From contig CATQJL010000316.1 of the NCBI GenBank assembly GCA_958299035.1, positions 25,025,676 through 25,089,675 on the forward strand: DNA of 64,000 nucleotides, in the 5' to 3' direction. Under the pieces are notes generated by a model, which searched no databases, was not told the DNA's origin, and worked only from the letters and a program-made list of their open reading frames with translations. The translations under genes and the position numbers were made by a program. Positions 22,628 through 33,892 of the stretch are shown one piece after another; position 1 is the first letter of the stretch; the number at the start of each line of letters is the position of its first letter. This DNA comes from Cylicocyclus nassatus. Lineage: Eukaryota > Nematoda > Chromadorea > Rhabditida > Strongylidae.

Positions 22628-23512
22628 ATACTGAATGGAGAACACAAAAAAAAATCGCGTTTTCGATTTCATCCAGATGGGCGCGGCTAACAGTTGACAG
22701 TGGAAAATATACAATCTAGTTCGAATTGTATGGATTCGAAATCTATAATTCAGCCCATTTTGGTGCTAGGAAAGCAAGACAGGTGCAGTATATGGTATTT
22801 CTGATGTAAGAACAAAAGGTAGTTTTCTAGAATCAGGCTGAATGGCGGGGTTTGATTGCACGGTTATTGCGCGTAATTTTCGAGAAATCCAAAAAATCCG
22901 CTTTTTTCAGCTATTCCTCGAAATACCACGCGATTGTAACCGAATTATCTCTGGCCCCGCCTCTTCCAAACTCCGCCCACTTACTACCCACCCTCCCTCA
23001 TCAACCCACCCGCCAACCACATACATTCAAAATCCACGTTTTTACCTAAGGGGGCGCTTCAATTTACTTTTAGAGAAAAACAAAAGTGTACCCATATAAA
23101 ATATGTGTACTGCAAACTTGTAATATTAGCAATAATTTTAGCACATAGCAAAATAGATTCCTCTTACGTTTCCGGCCTTTTCTTTCTTCATTCTAGCCAT
23201 TCAAATCAGCAACTTCACATAAAATATCTGTAGTATACATCGCCATCGCCAAGATGGAAGTCCGCAGGATTTTTTTGCATGCAGACCTAATTTTGTACAT
23301 TTTGTTTTTTTTTTCGAAGCTTTGCTTTTGAACTCTTCAAACGCACTTATAAGGACTGCTTAAATGCCTTATTGTAGAGCTTGCTTTATTAAGTCTATCC
23401 TGGTGGAAGAGCGCAGGATATATGCGTTTTTCTCCACAGCCGAACACTGACAAATATGAACAATATTGCTGCATTGGCGTCCTATATCCCCATTACTGTT
23501 TTACAGCTCTTC

Positions 23513-23707
23513 TCAAATTCCCTTCTTATTGGCTAGCCTTAAATCAAGTTTTGCAAGCTTTGCTTTTACTCTAAGACTGTCATAATGTGTCTCAACTGCC
23601 ATAAATGTAGATTTCTGGATGAATCTCAGAGCATCTACTGAATAGTTGTCATGTGTTTTTTGCATCGCACCCGCCGCAGTCATTCCCCTCATTTTGTAAC
23701 TTGTCAC
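23513..23707 (-). pseudogene. Short frame-conserved ORF (left copy)
   Basis: 64 codons, mirrored by a 63-codon ORF at 50,672-50,863. In this more diverged part of the arms the frame is kept: I count about three silent and five replacement differences plus one in-frame 3-bp indel. The segment around 'DALRFIQKST' looks protein-like. A second frame just upstream on the same strand (peptide KEWQGLALTCDKLQNEGND) also looks coding and would join it through a frameshift in an A run. Probably a remnant of a transposon or host exon. No family recognised. Confidence 0.3.
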
Positions 23708-23709
23708 AT

Positions 23710-25346
23710 GTCAGTGCCAATCCTTGCCATTCTTTATTAGAGAATGAGTTTGAATCCGAATAGTACCGTATCGCACAATTTTGAGCCATTTTTTATATAC
23801 TATGACTGTGCGAGTAACTGCATTCGAATGAAATCTAAAAACTTTGCTTGGAATTCTACAGCGATTGTAGTTTGAAAATAGGAGCAGGTTTTAACTTTGC
23901 GACAGTTTGATCGTATTTCTAAGTCTTCTTATTAGCTAGACTTGAAAAACAGCTTACAACACAACTGCAAGCTTCAAAAAGCCCACTCAGTATGAAAAAT
24001 ACTGGATTGCCGTTAGCTAATCCAAAAATCTGTAAAAAAACTCTTACATAGCATAAGTCCGCATAACATTGTAGGAAGCCTCAGTCTCGCGTGAAACGAC
24101 AAAAACTAAAAAATTGCAAAAAACATGAATTTAGAGAACGTATTCTTGCACCGCATGTTTTCAGCAAAAACAAAGTTTGACACTTGGAAAATCACAGTGT
24201 TTTAAGTAAGCGCTAGGCTAAGTTCTGATTCCAAGACGTCTTTACGCAAGACAATGCGCTAGGGGTTCTTTCCGCAAAAGAGCTTTTTTCACAATTTTTT
24301 TGTTTTTGCATCTTCTGGAAGAATGAAGCTTGTTGTAGTGTTTATTGCGATGTTGAAAATTTCAGTTCTTTGTCGCTAGCTAGCGGTACTCCACTATTTG
24401 CTCAGACCAAACGTCAATTACGAAGTTTAGAGTGGAAATTGAAACTTGGTATTTTGAGACCTAGCCAAGGAGAAGGCTTAAATGACTAGAGTAAAGCGTC
24501 TCCCCTCGCTTAATTTTGTAAAAAAAGAGCATGAACTGAAGCTTGAAATGAAAAAATTTTTTATTTGAATTACGCTAGAGCTCTCGCGCTAGTCCAGTAT
24601 CAAGCCATGTCTTTTTTCTGATTTGCTGGCAAACGCTGGTCTTTATTTACATACAAGATAGAGTTGCTTAGTGATTTTGTCGTAGATCTGTAAAAATCCG
24701 GCATTCTTGCTGAATATTGCAAAACTCAAAACAATCAAATACATCCGAATATCTCTAGCTCTGTATCATGCCCAGCTATAAATGGAAAATTCTTAATCAG
24801 TCGTGCCATCAAACTGCCCATTCGAGATCATTTTTGGGGTCCCGTCCTGGGTTTTTCTACAGGGTCATCCGAGTTTCTAAGAACTTTAAATATTATTTCA
24901 ATTATCAAGTAAGAGTAAGTTTTTTTTGCGATATTTCATGACTCAAGGAGGCAACTATCAACGTTCGCGGCTCATTCCCTTGAGAATGGGGTTGAGGGAG
25001 GAGGATGGGTTGGGGGGGGGGGGGGGACTGCAATCGGGTTGAGCCAGGGTCGTAAGCTACCTCCCTTTACTGATCATATCGATCCTCTGCTTTTTTCTGC
25101 AAAGAGCTAGTTAGTATAGAGGAGATTGTAACTGTTGATTACGATAGTATCGTTTGAAGAATATGCAATTATTGATATTTGCAAATTTGAGCTAGAACCC
25201 AAGTAAAGGGACGACGGAACAACCTTAACTTTGGAAAGATTTTGAGCTCTATTATAAATCTGCACGACCAAGTCCAGCTGCTATATCCATAGGGGTGAAG
25301 CACCACGGTAATTGTAAGCACTCTATTTTAAATCAAAACGAGAACT
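23710..25346. other. Outer left-arm sequence, no gene recognised
   Basis: Shared with about 49,030-50,660 on the right at about 94-95% identity. It contains a GCTAGCTAGCGG box at about 24,372 like those in the 2.8-kb mariner-like element, and a run of fifteen G at 25,012-25,026 (mirrored by fifteen C at 49,315-49,329). A small insertion of about 40 bp is present only on the right, near 49,500. Confidence 0.5.
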
Positions 25347-27207
25347 ATTAGTTAGGTTCAGAAGTATCATTCATTTTGGATCCACCTGCAGTTACGTTAG
25401 AATAATGATGAACTTTCAAACAATATTTGATGCGGGATTTCTTCTTCTTTTTAGCTAGTATAAGGGCTGAGATAATCGCTGAAAATTACAACTGTTTGTT
25501 TTCACCACGTCAAAATTTCGATGATTCTGAAAAAAATTTGTTTGTGGCTTTTGACTGACTCTTATAACCAGCAGATTGGGTAAGCTTTTGTCAACTGAAG
25601 CAATTTTTCCTATTTTTCAGCTACCATTAGGTCGTTCCGAAAGTGATGTAGCTTTTTTTGAATGAACGCCCATTTCATGGAATCAAGTTCGATAGGTCTT
25701 AAAAGTGTTCCATGCAGTATTTCATACTCTTTCTAATAGATTTAATTTCATTGCATAATATTCAAATAGCCCTCGAAAAATTACCAAAATCTGCGAATCA
25801 TGCTTTTTGCCATGGTCAAGTCATTTTTCTAAATTTTTGTACCTATTCACCGAAGAAGTGCAAGTGACAGATAGATAGAGCAAACCCTATGGGACACAGT
25901 GTAATGTTTCTTTCTTTAGCTTGCTTCTTAGAGGTTCTGGAATCAATTTTGCTATTAAATCCCATATTAGGTCAACTCAAACCTCACAGAACAACAGCCG
26001 GCAAGCAACTCGGGTGTCATTCGACGCAGCTTTTTCTCCTCTTTCTACCAGTTGTTTTTTGCTTCCGATTCATGAAGCTTTCCTGGATAAAATCATCATA
26101 ATTCAGGTTTTCCAGGGCGCCCCTGTACCCAGAATTTTCGAAAGTTGCTAATCTGGAGCGATGAATGCTCACTTGGTTTGTAATATTAGTGTCACACCAT
26201 TAACCATCTTTGTAGTTTTCAAAATCCGAAGATTTATTGACGTTTGATGCATTTGTGTCTGAGACGAGCCTGCTAATTCGGTGGTTCCATCAAAAAATCT
26301 ATACAAAAATTATGACGAGTTCTGGAAAGCAGGAAAAAGTTGTGCTGTTTTCTGTAGGGTTTGCTCTATCCATTCATTAATTGGACTTCTTCCGGGGTTC
26401 TTGAAAAAATTTAGAAAAATTTTAAAACTTGGCCTTTAAAGCATGGGCCGCAGATTTTGGTAATTTTGGAGAGGTCATTGAATTTTGTGCAATGGTCATA
26501 TAACCATTAAAAAGAGAATAACATGATGCATCGTGCTGTCAGAATCTCTTGCATATCTTTGTTCCACGAGATGTAGCATAGTTTGGAAAAAGCGACATTA
26601 CTTTCGGAACGACCTAATATTAAAATTTTGCTGAACAATTTTCAAAGTCTTGAGTTCTGGAGAATGGCATAAGCTGTTATGGCGCCAAACACTGCAAACC
26701 TTCAGAAACTGAGTTTCAACATTCGATTATTACTATCGCAAAGTAAATGAGCTTTTTTCGCATCAAAATATGAAGATTCCCGAGCATAGGGGACGTCATT
26801 TCGCATGCGTGAACTTGAGAAATATCGCGAGTTCCCCCCCCCCCCCCGCGTTCCCTCGCCAAGAAAAGACAACTGTTAGAAAGAAGAGAGTAGCAGCGTG
26901 TGGTTCCAGAACTGTTTACTATTCAAGCTACGAGTTAGTAAGAATACAAGAGGTCACTTCAAAAAAGACATTCTAAAAGTTATAAAAGACAAGCCACAAA
27001 GCTACAAAAAAATTGTTTCAGTTGGCAAACGGTTTGCTTGGTCTGCTGGCTATCAGAGCTCCCGTAGGAGTCCTAGATAAAAACTCTATAGTGGTAGTTA
27101 TTTGGTAGAGACAATCATGAAATGTGTTGTTGTTCAATAATAATTACGTTTGGTAAGCATGATCTCCTATTGCCCACCTTCCCATATATTCGCTCGCAAA
27201 AAGCACG
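25347..27207. repeat. 1.86-kb segment present only in the left arm
   Basis: Right-arm sequence passes directly from the complement of CGAGAACT to that of AAATAACAAGTAAG near 48,922-48,930, while the left arm has 1,861 bp between them. The segment contains a mariner-like element (25,627-26,617), a run of fourteen C at 26,834-26,847 and a 60-codon ORF (26,898-27,080) of no known family. I see no terminal repeats or clear target duplication at its edges, so a deletion on the right is as likely as an insertion on the left. Confidence 0.85.
25627..26617. mobile_element. Mariner-like element (TTAGGTCGTTCCGAAAG ends)
   Basis: TTAGGTCGTTCCGAAAGTGA at the left is mirrored by TTAGGTCGTTCCGAAAGTAA (complement) at the right, 991 bp. 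TA follows at 26,618-26,619, but the left flank reads CA. Both halves contain the GATAGAGCAAACC motif in opposite orientation (25,873 and 26,353), so the element is partly self-complementary. A relative with the same ends lies at 61,150-62,152. No transposase is present. Confidence 0.88.
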
Positions 27208-27322
27208 AAATAACAAGTAAGCAAGACTACCGTGATTACTCCATGATTGTTTCATTAACCAAACTGAGAAGTATCCAACAAGTTAAAACATTGTTTTGTT
27301 ATTAGTTAGAGTAATGAAAGTA

Positions 27323-28213
27323 TTAGGTTGTAACAGAATTAGTGCAGGTTTTCTGAATTTTGTGTTTGGATCACTATAACTTTTTATACAAGTAGTCTTT
27401 TCGTGTGCAACAAAAATTGTTGTAATCAGCAAACCTTTTTCAACTCAGTATGCATTATTGATTTGTTGTAGCTTCACTGAGAAAAATGTACAGCCCAAAT
27501 TCTATCAATAATTTATTTGGAAAACTTCAATTTGAGAAACCATAATTTACTATCAAATATAGTAACGCAAATATAACTCACTGTGTAGCCTATGGTCGGT
27601 TGTGCAGCAGCGCTAAATTCGGAATTGAAAGAGATCTTTGCGAGAGGATATTTGGAAAAAATTTTGAAAGTACTCATTTTTCGACTTTTTGAGAATTTGA
27701 AAAAAACTTTTGAGTTTTTTCAAAGTTAAATCGGGGAGAACGGCTCCCGATTTTTTCAGTCATAAATGTCTAAAATCTATTCTTCCTATATAAAGCAGAA
27801 GCTCCGCAGTCTCTTCGCTCTGAGGATTTATGTAGAGCAGACGGACCACAACGACCGTCGAACTTTGCTCTGAAATTTCTCGGCTTAGATGTTCTCAGAA
27901 TTCATGGTTCAACATGCATTTTGTAAATAGCTCACTCAAAAATATGTAAATTTGCAGCGAATTTCGATTGTTTTCGGTGGTTTTAGAGTCAGGTATATTG
28001 AAAGAAAGAATTTCGAGATTTGGTTTCTCAAATTCATGGGCTCAGAACTTCTAGATAAATTCGTTATCACTGAAAAAAAGGAATGCATAATAAATTAGAA
28101 GAAAAGAGCTTCCAAATGATATGCAAAACTCTCTGAGAAAACGCGTTTCCTTTCTAAACCAGCATTCTTAAAAAGGTGCGCGAAAAACCTGCATTAATTC
28201 TGTTACAACCTAA
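27323..28213. mobile_element. Mariner-like element (TTAGGTTGTAACAGAATTA ends), left copy
   Basis: TTAGGTTGTAACAGAATTAG is mirrored at the right end (complement TTAGGTTGTAACAGAATTAA). TA flanks lie at 27,321-27,322 and 28,214-28,215. The element is 891 bp with no transposase. Its centre contains an inverted AAATCGGG...CCCGATTT hairpin near 27,730-27,760. The mirror copy is at 47,905-48,809. Confidence 0.85.
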
Positions 28214-29370
28214 TAGCATCTTTTCTAAAAAGCAAACCATGTTTTCTTTTGAAACAATAATGTGTGGTTTCGTAAAGAGTAATATGAAAGATCATTTTAA
28301 AAGCCACTAGAAGGAAGCTTATTTGATGGGAAAATGCAAGGCTGAAGACTAAACTGTAAATTTATTGAGGTGCGATGAGGGCGGTCAATCAAGAATGATT
28401 GGAGGTTGGATCTCCCTCAAGGACTTTGCACTGCAAGGGGCTCAAGTGAAACACTGTCCACGAGGTGAATTCCGATCAGTCACTGCGTGGTTTCTATGTA
28501 AATCTGCTGGTTACATCGTGTTATGAGAACTTAGTTCCGATTATAGTTTCAACCGAATCACTACCTAATCGGAATATGACTAAATCAATGAAGGAGCAAA
28601 CTGAATTCAATCTAGAATCTCAAAGCTTTCTGTAGAAAAAGGACAGGTTAGCTTTGCGTATTTGTAGTGTTTCTATCTCAATTATTTTCATTTTTTGCCA
28701 TTGATTCTTCTGTTTTCTGCGATCATGATTTTTTACGCGTAACCATCTGTCATATTCTTTCTTTCTTCTTGAGCCAACTATTATAGCTAGCTTGAATTTC
28801 ATCATACATTGTTCTAAGTATGATGATCATGTCAGTTAGACTTATCCCTGCTAATATGTGTAATTGCACAATTTTCAGGATAGGGTTCTGTGGGAACAAA
28901 AATGGACCTTCTTGCGTTTCTTAAGTTTCCTTCGTTGTTTGGGCAGAGTCGTGCTTCAAAGAAGCATGAATGACCGCATGAGAGGGGGGAGGGTCGGGCT
29001 AAGCCAAATCGCCATCCTGGGAAATGTATTGCACACATTAACTAAGAGATTTACTCGATTGTAAAACCATGTGGTCGTATCACTGTTACTGCATATTTCA
29101 TCACCTCGAATTTGCAATTCGAAGCGTTTCTGTAGAAAACATGGGCAGATACGCAGAGGTCAAACCGCGCCGCGCACTGGCCGCAAAATTTTCATTCTAT
29201 GCGTCCCTTTCACCCCCTCTATCGTCCACTGCTCCTCTCCCCGGACGTAACCTTCTCAAATCAAACTTGCAATGTAATATGGAAGGAAGCTTAGTTTGAT
29301 CATAAAACCTCTGTTTTGTTGCCTTGTGCTCACATGTTCTCCATTAAAAAATTTCCTCTGTAATTGACAG
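28214..29370. other. Arm sequence with weak coding traces
   Basis: Mirrored at about 46,748-47,904. Read on the minus strand here (plus strand on the right), several short frames look protein-like but are interrupted: 28,832-29,038 (68 codons), then 28,620-28,805 (61 codons, very basic, 'RRKKEYDRWLRVKNHDRRKQ'). On the plus strand a possible acceptor (ATTTTCAG) ends at 28,878. I cannot assemble a gene from these. Confidence 0.3.
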
Positions 29371-29441
29371 ATTTATAACGATGGAATGCTTGATGATGGT
29401 TGTGTGAAGGCTGTTAACCGTCCTTAATTTCCTCAGTTTTA

Positions 29442-29670
29442 GCTTGAAATGGTCATTGAACAAAAGGATCAGACCTCTGCGCACAAACGGAAGATGTTGG
29501 AATCGCAGCTGGCGCTTCTGCGGGAGCAGCTGGACGTCGAGAGAAAACGTCGACTTGAACTGCAGCATCGTGGGCGATCCAAACCAGCGGAGCGACAGTA
29601 TGGACGAGCTGCGGATTTCCGCATGAGCAGAAAGACACTTCAGCGGCAGAAAAGCCCGTTTCGGGTATGA
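29442..29670 (+). CDS. Candidate coiled-coil exon (left copy)
   Basis: An acceptor-like TTTCCTCAGTTTTAG precedes an open frame that ends at a TGA just after GGGTATGAAC, where GTATGA could serve as a splice donor. The frame encodes about 75 residues. Residues about 18-45 (…MLESQLALLREQLDVERKR…) are charged, leucine-spaced and heptad-like, as in a coiled coil, and are followed by an Arg-rich tail. GC content is well above the flanks. A possible preceding exon starts after TAATTGACAG at 29,371 (reads IYNDGMLDDG). Function unknown; the start of LREQLDVER recalls G-protein gamma helices, but the rest does not fit. An antisense 117-codon ORF (29,344-29,697) also exists, so the strand is not certain. 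Confidence 0.4.
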
Positions 29671-29925
29671 ACGCTTTGCTGATTTAGCGCGAGCCAAGGC
29701 TCGATGGAAATCCGGTTTCTGCTCATCCCCTCTGTTGGGACTTGCTTTCGTTTCTGAATCGCTTCACTTGACCCCTTTTTTCTAGTTCTACCCGTATGTG
29801 ATCCCCCTACTAATCAGTCCTACCGGCTACATACCACCTTTTGAGTGTGCCTATATAGGCGTGTCAATTTACGTAATACTAGTTTTGTTATTTAGTTGTT
29901 TGCTAATGCTTACTGAGTCTTTCGT

Positions 29926-30261
29926 TCATTTGCTGATCTCTTCACAAAGCTTTGCCATGATTTTTCTGCCATTTTTTGCATTTATAGAGCCAATATCAAA
30001 GTCCAAATCTTCCTTGTACACTGCGTTTAGGAGAGTTCTATGATTTTTTGAATGAATATGATCACTGACAATTCTGTTCTTGTTCCAACAAAAATGTCTC
30101 CAGTCTGCGTGCCTGCTTGGTCCTGTCCTATTCAGTTCTGCATGTCTTTTGTTTGCCTTAACGTTTTGTCCAACTTCTCTGTCTCTTTTTAAACTTCCGA
30201 ATGTCACATCCAAGATGGGGCGCACATAATTGGAGCAAAAGTGCAATGACAAAATTTGCAC
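29926..30261 (-). CDS. Hypothetical ORF of 111 residues (left copy)
   Basis: Codes for a basic, hydrophilic protein with mixed composition typical of real coding sequence, including charged runs such as 'SLKRDREVGQNVKANKRH' and a C-terminus '…GRKIMAKLCEEISK'. No domain recognised. The identical frame at 45,859-46,194 keeps the same length. An opposing plus-strand ORF (29,798-30,043) reads as hydrophobic. Could be an exon of a host gene, or the remains of a transposon protein. Confidence 0.3.
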   Translation of the reverse strand: MQILSLHFCSNYVRPILDVTFGSLKRDREVGQNVKANKRHAELNRTGPSRHADWRHFCWNKNRIVSDHIHSKNHRTLLNAVYKEDLDFDIGSINAKNGRKIMAKLCEEISK

Positions 30262-30327
30262 CCTAACTACTTTTTTCCGAGCTCAATAGTGGCGTTGTAC
30301 CATGGGTCTAGCGAGGCCAGCGCCGCG

Positions 30328-31416
30328 CAGTGCAGTCACACACCTTCGCGCGGGCGCTACCGTACGCAGCGTGCGAGGACCATGCCGCGCAAAGCGGCGT
30401 AGTCCTTGTTTTAGCTACTCTTCTTGCTTCTTCCTTAGCTTACTCTCTGTCTTGCTTCCAAATTTCTGAGCTTCCCCTGTCTGAAACTCTATTTCAGTAC
30501 TTCCTGAAATCTCTAAAAGTATCACTGCGCGAATGGAAGACAAAATGGAGGTTCGAGGTCTCTTGTGCTGGAGTTCAGTGGATTTGTATTTTTCACCGTG
30601 CTTGTAGCAGCGAATTATCAAACACGGTTAATTTAATTGCTTTATTCCCAAGCCGGGCTCTTCGGCAAAACTTCGACACATACTACGACGCCGGGTTCTC
30701 CGGCTTGCAACTCAATTACAACTGGCGTTCCAAAAGGGAGGAGCCAGAATTGTAAGTATTCGGAAGGCTGCCAGCTAGCAGTTTCCTTTGTTGAATGCAA
30801 ATCGCGAACAAGACAAAAACACTGTTTTGCGAACTGGGTTGCGGAAACGTACAAAACATCAGTACAGGATCATCGGGTAACACATTACGGACCGTAATTT
30901 ACGGTAACGTCGGCTACGGAATCTTTCAAAGAAGATTTAATGTAATCATTTCATCTAAGAACTCACAACGACCGGTTCTCTCTCTCCTTTCAGATAAAGG
31001 TGAATATCGTAAGGTGTAATCGTATATCGTGTAGGTTAAGAAAACAGTTTGAGTGAGCAGCACGTTGGCGCAGTTCACATAAGCCGAGGTGATATACGAA
31101 TATGTTTGATGAAACGCGAGCAGCGATATAATGGATAATGACATTTGAAATCAGCCATCCAAACAAGCCTTTATGAGATGAAAGATGTCATGAGGAAAAA
31201 CGCCCAAAGATTTGATACATCCTTCCTCTGCAGCGAAAAATGGTATTCGGTATCAAGGCAGATTGCATATGAGCATAGAAGCAAAAAAAACAATTTGCTG
31301 CTACAAAAACGGAAAATTACGAGATACAATGATAAAAAGGTCTGCGGTGCTGTGCACAGCATGGTCCCTGCACGCTGCGCGACGGTAGCGCTCTCGGATA
31401 TATGTGTCATTGCACT
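30328..31416. mobile_element. TIR element (GCGCTACCGT...GCAGCGTGC ends), left copy
   Basis: The left arm (30,328-30,402: GTGCAGTCACACACC, GCGCTACCGTACGCAGCGTG, GGACCATGC) is mirrored, with differences, by 31,341-31,416 (GCATGGTCCCTGCACGCTG, GACGGTAGCGC, GTCATTGCAC). The element is about 1.1 kb. The interior holds a hairpin at 30,651-30,711 (CAAGCCGG/CCGGCTTG) and the palindrome CCGTAATTTACGG near 30,893. No transposase. The mirror copy is at about 44,703-45,791. Confidence 0.7.
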
Positions 31417-31429
31417 ATACTTCGGGAAA

Positions 31430-31730
31430 TTCGAAATTTTTCTCGAATATTCGAATATCGAATAATATTCGAAAATCAAAATTTTCGAATATTCGACTAT
31501 TGAATATTATTCGAAAACAAAACTTCGAATATTCGACTATCGAATTTTATTCGAAAATCGAAAATTTCGAATATTCGACTATCGAATAATATTCGAAAAT
31601 GGAAGTTTTCGAATCGAATAATATTCGAATATCGAATATCATTCGATATTCGAATTTCGAATATTATTCGGTTCGCGAATGATGATCGATTTTCGAATAT
31701 CATTCGATTTTCGAATACTATCCGAATAAA
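31430..31730. repeat. AT-rich ~42-bp minisatellite, block 1 (left)
   Basis: Tandem units of about 40-42 bp built from TTCGAATATTCGACTATCG and AATAATATTCGAAAAT. The ATTCGACT landmark occurs at about 31,493, 31,533 and 31,573. The unit is itself near-palindromic around CGAATATTCG, so both strands look alike and frames such as FEYSTIE/DSRIFE arise on both. Mirror copy at 44,389-44,689. Confidence 0.92.
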
Positions 31731-31860
31731 CTATGTCAGTGAGACTACCTGTGATGGACCAAAACATCTAAGAATAAATTCTTTTGGTAAGTATCAGGAA
31801 TAGACATTTTTTTATGTTTCAATTTACGACGAAAAGACGGTTCAGTGATGACGTGAAGAG

Positions 31861-32268
31861 AAGGCAGCCCGACAAAAAGATGGGTGCCGGGTTTTGTGTC
31901 GATGTTAAAGTAGTCCCCCTACCTAAGCCATGACTGATGTTCGGAGCGAAAAAGGGGGCTACCAAGCCTGAAGCCCCGAAAGTGGCCCGGATCTTACGGT
32001 AGGCTCGTGAGTACGAGATGCATGCAAGGTAGAGACGCAGAGTCGTTGCGGGACACTGCACTCATGACTGTGTGCGCTATGCGTTCTCTGCCTTGCAGTT
32101 CGAATTCGCTGTACGGGCGGCATTCGGACCCGTAAGATGGACTACTTTGGGAGCAATTTTCAGGCTTACCAGACCCTCTTTTTCGCTCCGAACTTCAGTC
32201 ACCGCTTAGGTAGGGGTTCTATTAACATCGCTACAAAATCCCGGACCCATCTTTTGGGACGCTGCCTT
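31861..32268. mobile_element. Foldback element (AAGGCAGC ends), left copy
   Basis: The left arm (31,861-31,973: AAGGCAGCCCGACAAAAAGA, TTCGGAGCGAAAAAG) is complementary to 32,158-32,268 (complement AAGGCAGCGTCCCAAAAGAT, TTCGGAGCGAAAAAG). Arms are about 110 bp, the total about 408 bp. The terminal box resembles those at 13,186, 19,683 and 33,572 (GGCAGTGTC...). Mirror copy at 43,851-44,258. Confidence 0.8.
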
Positions 32269-32389
32269 GAGAACCTAAAAGCGTACTCCTGTGACAAGAA
32301 GGAATTTCAATCTTCAAAGAAGATTATTTATCCTCATGAGAGTTGTGGACTGACATAACAGGGGTCCCAGCAGTATGTGGATCGGGCTG

Positions 32390-32945
32390 ACATCAACCTA
32401 TACTTACAGTCTGAAGCGATTTATCGATCGCTTTTCACTGTTGTAAATTACCGTAGGAAAACCGAGGAAGGCTCTGAGATATCAAGAGCCGTTTGCTCAA
32501 GAATGAGAAATAGAAAGGCCGATTTTATACTAGGCTTCTAAGACACTCACTATCTAAAGAATTTGCACTCAACAGTAACGCCTTTTGCAACTTATGCCAG
32601 GTACACCGTAACAGATGTTTTCCAACGCTTTTCAAAACTGAGAATGCACATTCAAAAGGTTTGAAAGCCCGTGCGTAGTTAAACATACGTAAAAACCTGC
32701 TACATGGGTTTCAAATCTCTTTTTTTTTTTGTTGGAGAAATTCTTTTGGCTGTCTCATTTCGCAGTTGCTCTATATGCTGGAAAGTTCATACCGTGATAA
32801 CACAACAAGGACAACATAGGTGATTTGCTTTCTGCTGCATTTGTAAGGTGAAGCCATCCCTACAGGATGTTACTTGAAGGTTGGCAAAAGACCGTGAGAG
32901 GTATTAGCGATTGACAGTTTGTAGATACTTTTGGGACACGTCGTA
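32390..32945 (-). mobile_element. Relative of the 12.6-kb TIR element, reverse orientation (left copy)
   Basis: Read on the minus strand from about 32,945, it begins with a GTGTCCCAAAAGTATC-type end and then follows the 12,580 element: AATCGCTAATACCTCTC matches GATCGTTAGTAATTCTC, and AACATCCTGTAGGGATGG matches ACCATCCTGTAAAGCGTGG. The far end near 32,410-32,470 carries the ACGGTAATTTAC and AAGCGAT boxes. Boundaries are approximate. Mirror copy at about 43,175-43,730. Confidence 0.55.
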
Positions 32946-32959
32946 TATGTTGTGGGTAT

Positions 32960-33278
32960 CGAATTTCCGAATATTCGACGCTTCAAATTTTCGAATAGTC
33001 AATTCTTATCGAATTTTCGAATATTCGGTGCTCATCGAATATTCGAATATTCCGTGGACATTGAATGATCGAATTAATAACCATCGAATATTCGACTATC
33101 GAATAATATTCGAAAGTTGAGAATTTCGAATATTCGACTTTCGAATAATATTCGAAAATGAAAATCTTCGAATATTCGACTATCGAATATTATTCGAAAT
33201 CTCAGATTTTCGAAGATTCGAATTTTCGAATCATTCGTATTCGAATGATTTATTCGAATAATCGAATGATCATTCGCT
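32960..33278. repeat. AT-rich ~42-bp minisatellite, block 2 (left)
   Basis: Same family as 31,430-31,730. The ATTCGAC landmark occurs at 33,090, 33,132 and 33,174, exactly 42 bp apart. The two blocks are 1.2 kb apart and bracket the two elements between them. Mirror copy at 42,842-43,160. Confidence 0.92.
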
Positions 33279-33892
33279 TCGGTCCAAAGTATACATTGCA
33301 CTATGCGGCGCAGAACCCGTTAGAAGCATTGTACATTGTGGTAGATTCTTTGCTTAATATAGAATTGTGCGTGAACAAATGCGCTTGTACTGCCGACAGC
33401 TTGCGCGCAAGATACCGGCATTACTGGCGTGGCTATTTGTTCATACTCCAGTTTTACCGCGAGATCTTGGTACCACAAGCACACTACTTCGAGCGTAGAA
33501 TGTACTCGGCTGTATCTACTATTAAAAAAGACCGCTCTATTATTTTAAAGTCTGTTAATGGACTGCAAAGGCAGTGTCTGGGCAGACGTGGGAGCACCTC
33601 ATTCCCAACGCATTACTGAAGCGAGCCATAGCCCGATTGCGACTGCAAAGTATTGCTTCTAAAGCGGGAAATTTTTCAGAGGTTTGAACATAGTCGCCCC
33701 TTGATTCAGTTTCGTCTTCACAAAGCAGGAAATCAGGCGACGGCCATGTCACGGTATGATTTCCTGCTTTGGTGGGAACGAGGTGGAATCAAATCGCGGG
33801 TACGTCCGAACTTCTGGAGCGCCAATGTGTTGCAAAGTTCTATGGTTTGCATCGGGAGCCCGTTTTAGTAATCTTTTGGAACTGAGGTGCTC

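Noticed and set aside
29798..30043. 81-codon hydrophobic plus-strand ORF as a membrane protein
   Set aside because: Its hydrophobic reading mirrors the lysine/arginine-rich 111-codon ORF on the other strand. The latter has the more coding-like composition.
31430..31730. CRISPR-like array
   Set aside because: Units are contiguous 40-42 bp near-palindromes without distinct unique spacers, in a eukaryotic transposon-rich context.
31404..33301. Long repetitive ORFs (FEYSTIE / DSRIFE repeats) as a repeat protein
   Set aside because: They are translations of the 42-bp AT-rich minisatellite, appear on both strands and have no start, splice or homology support.
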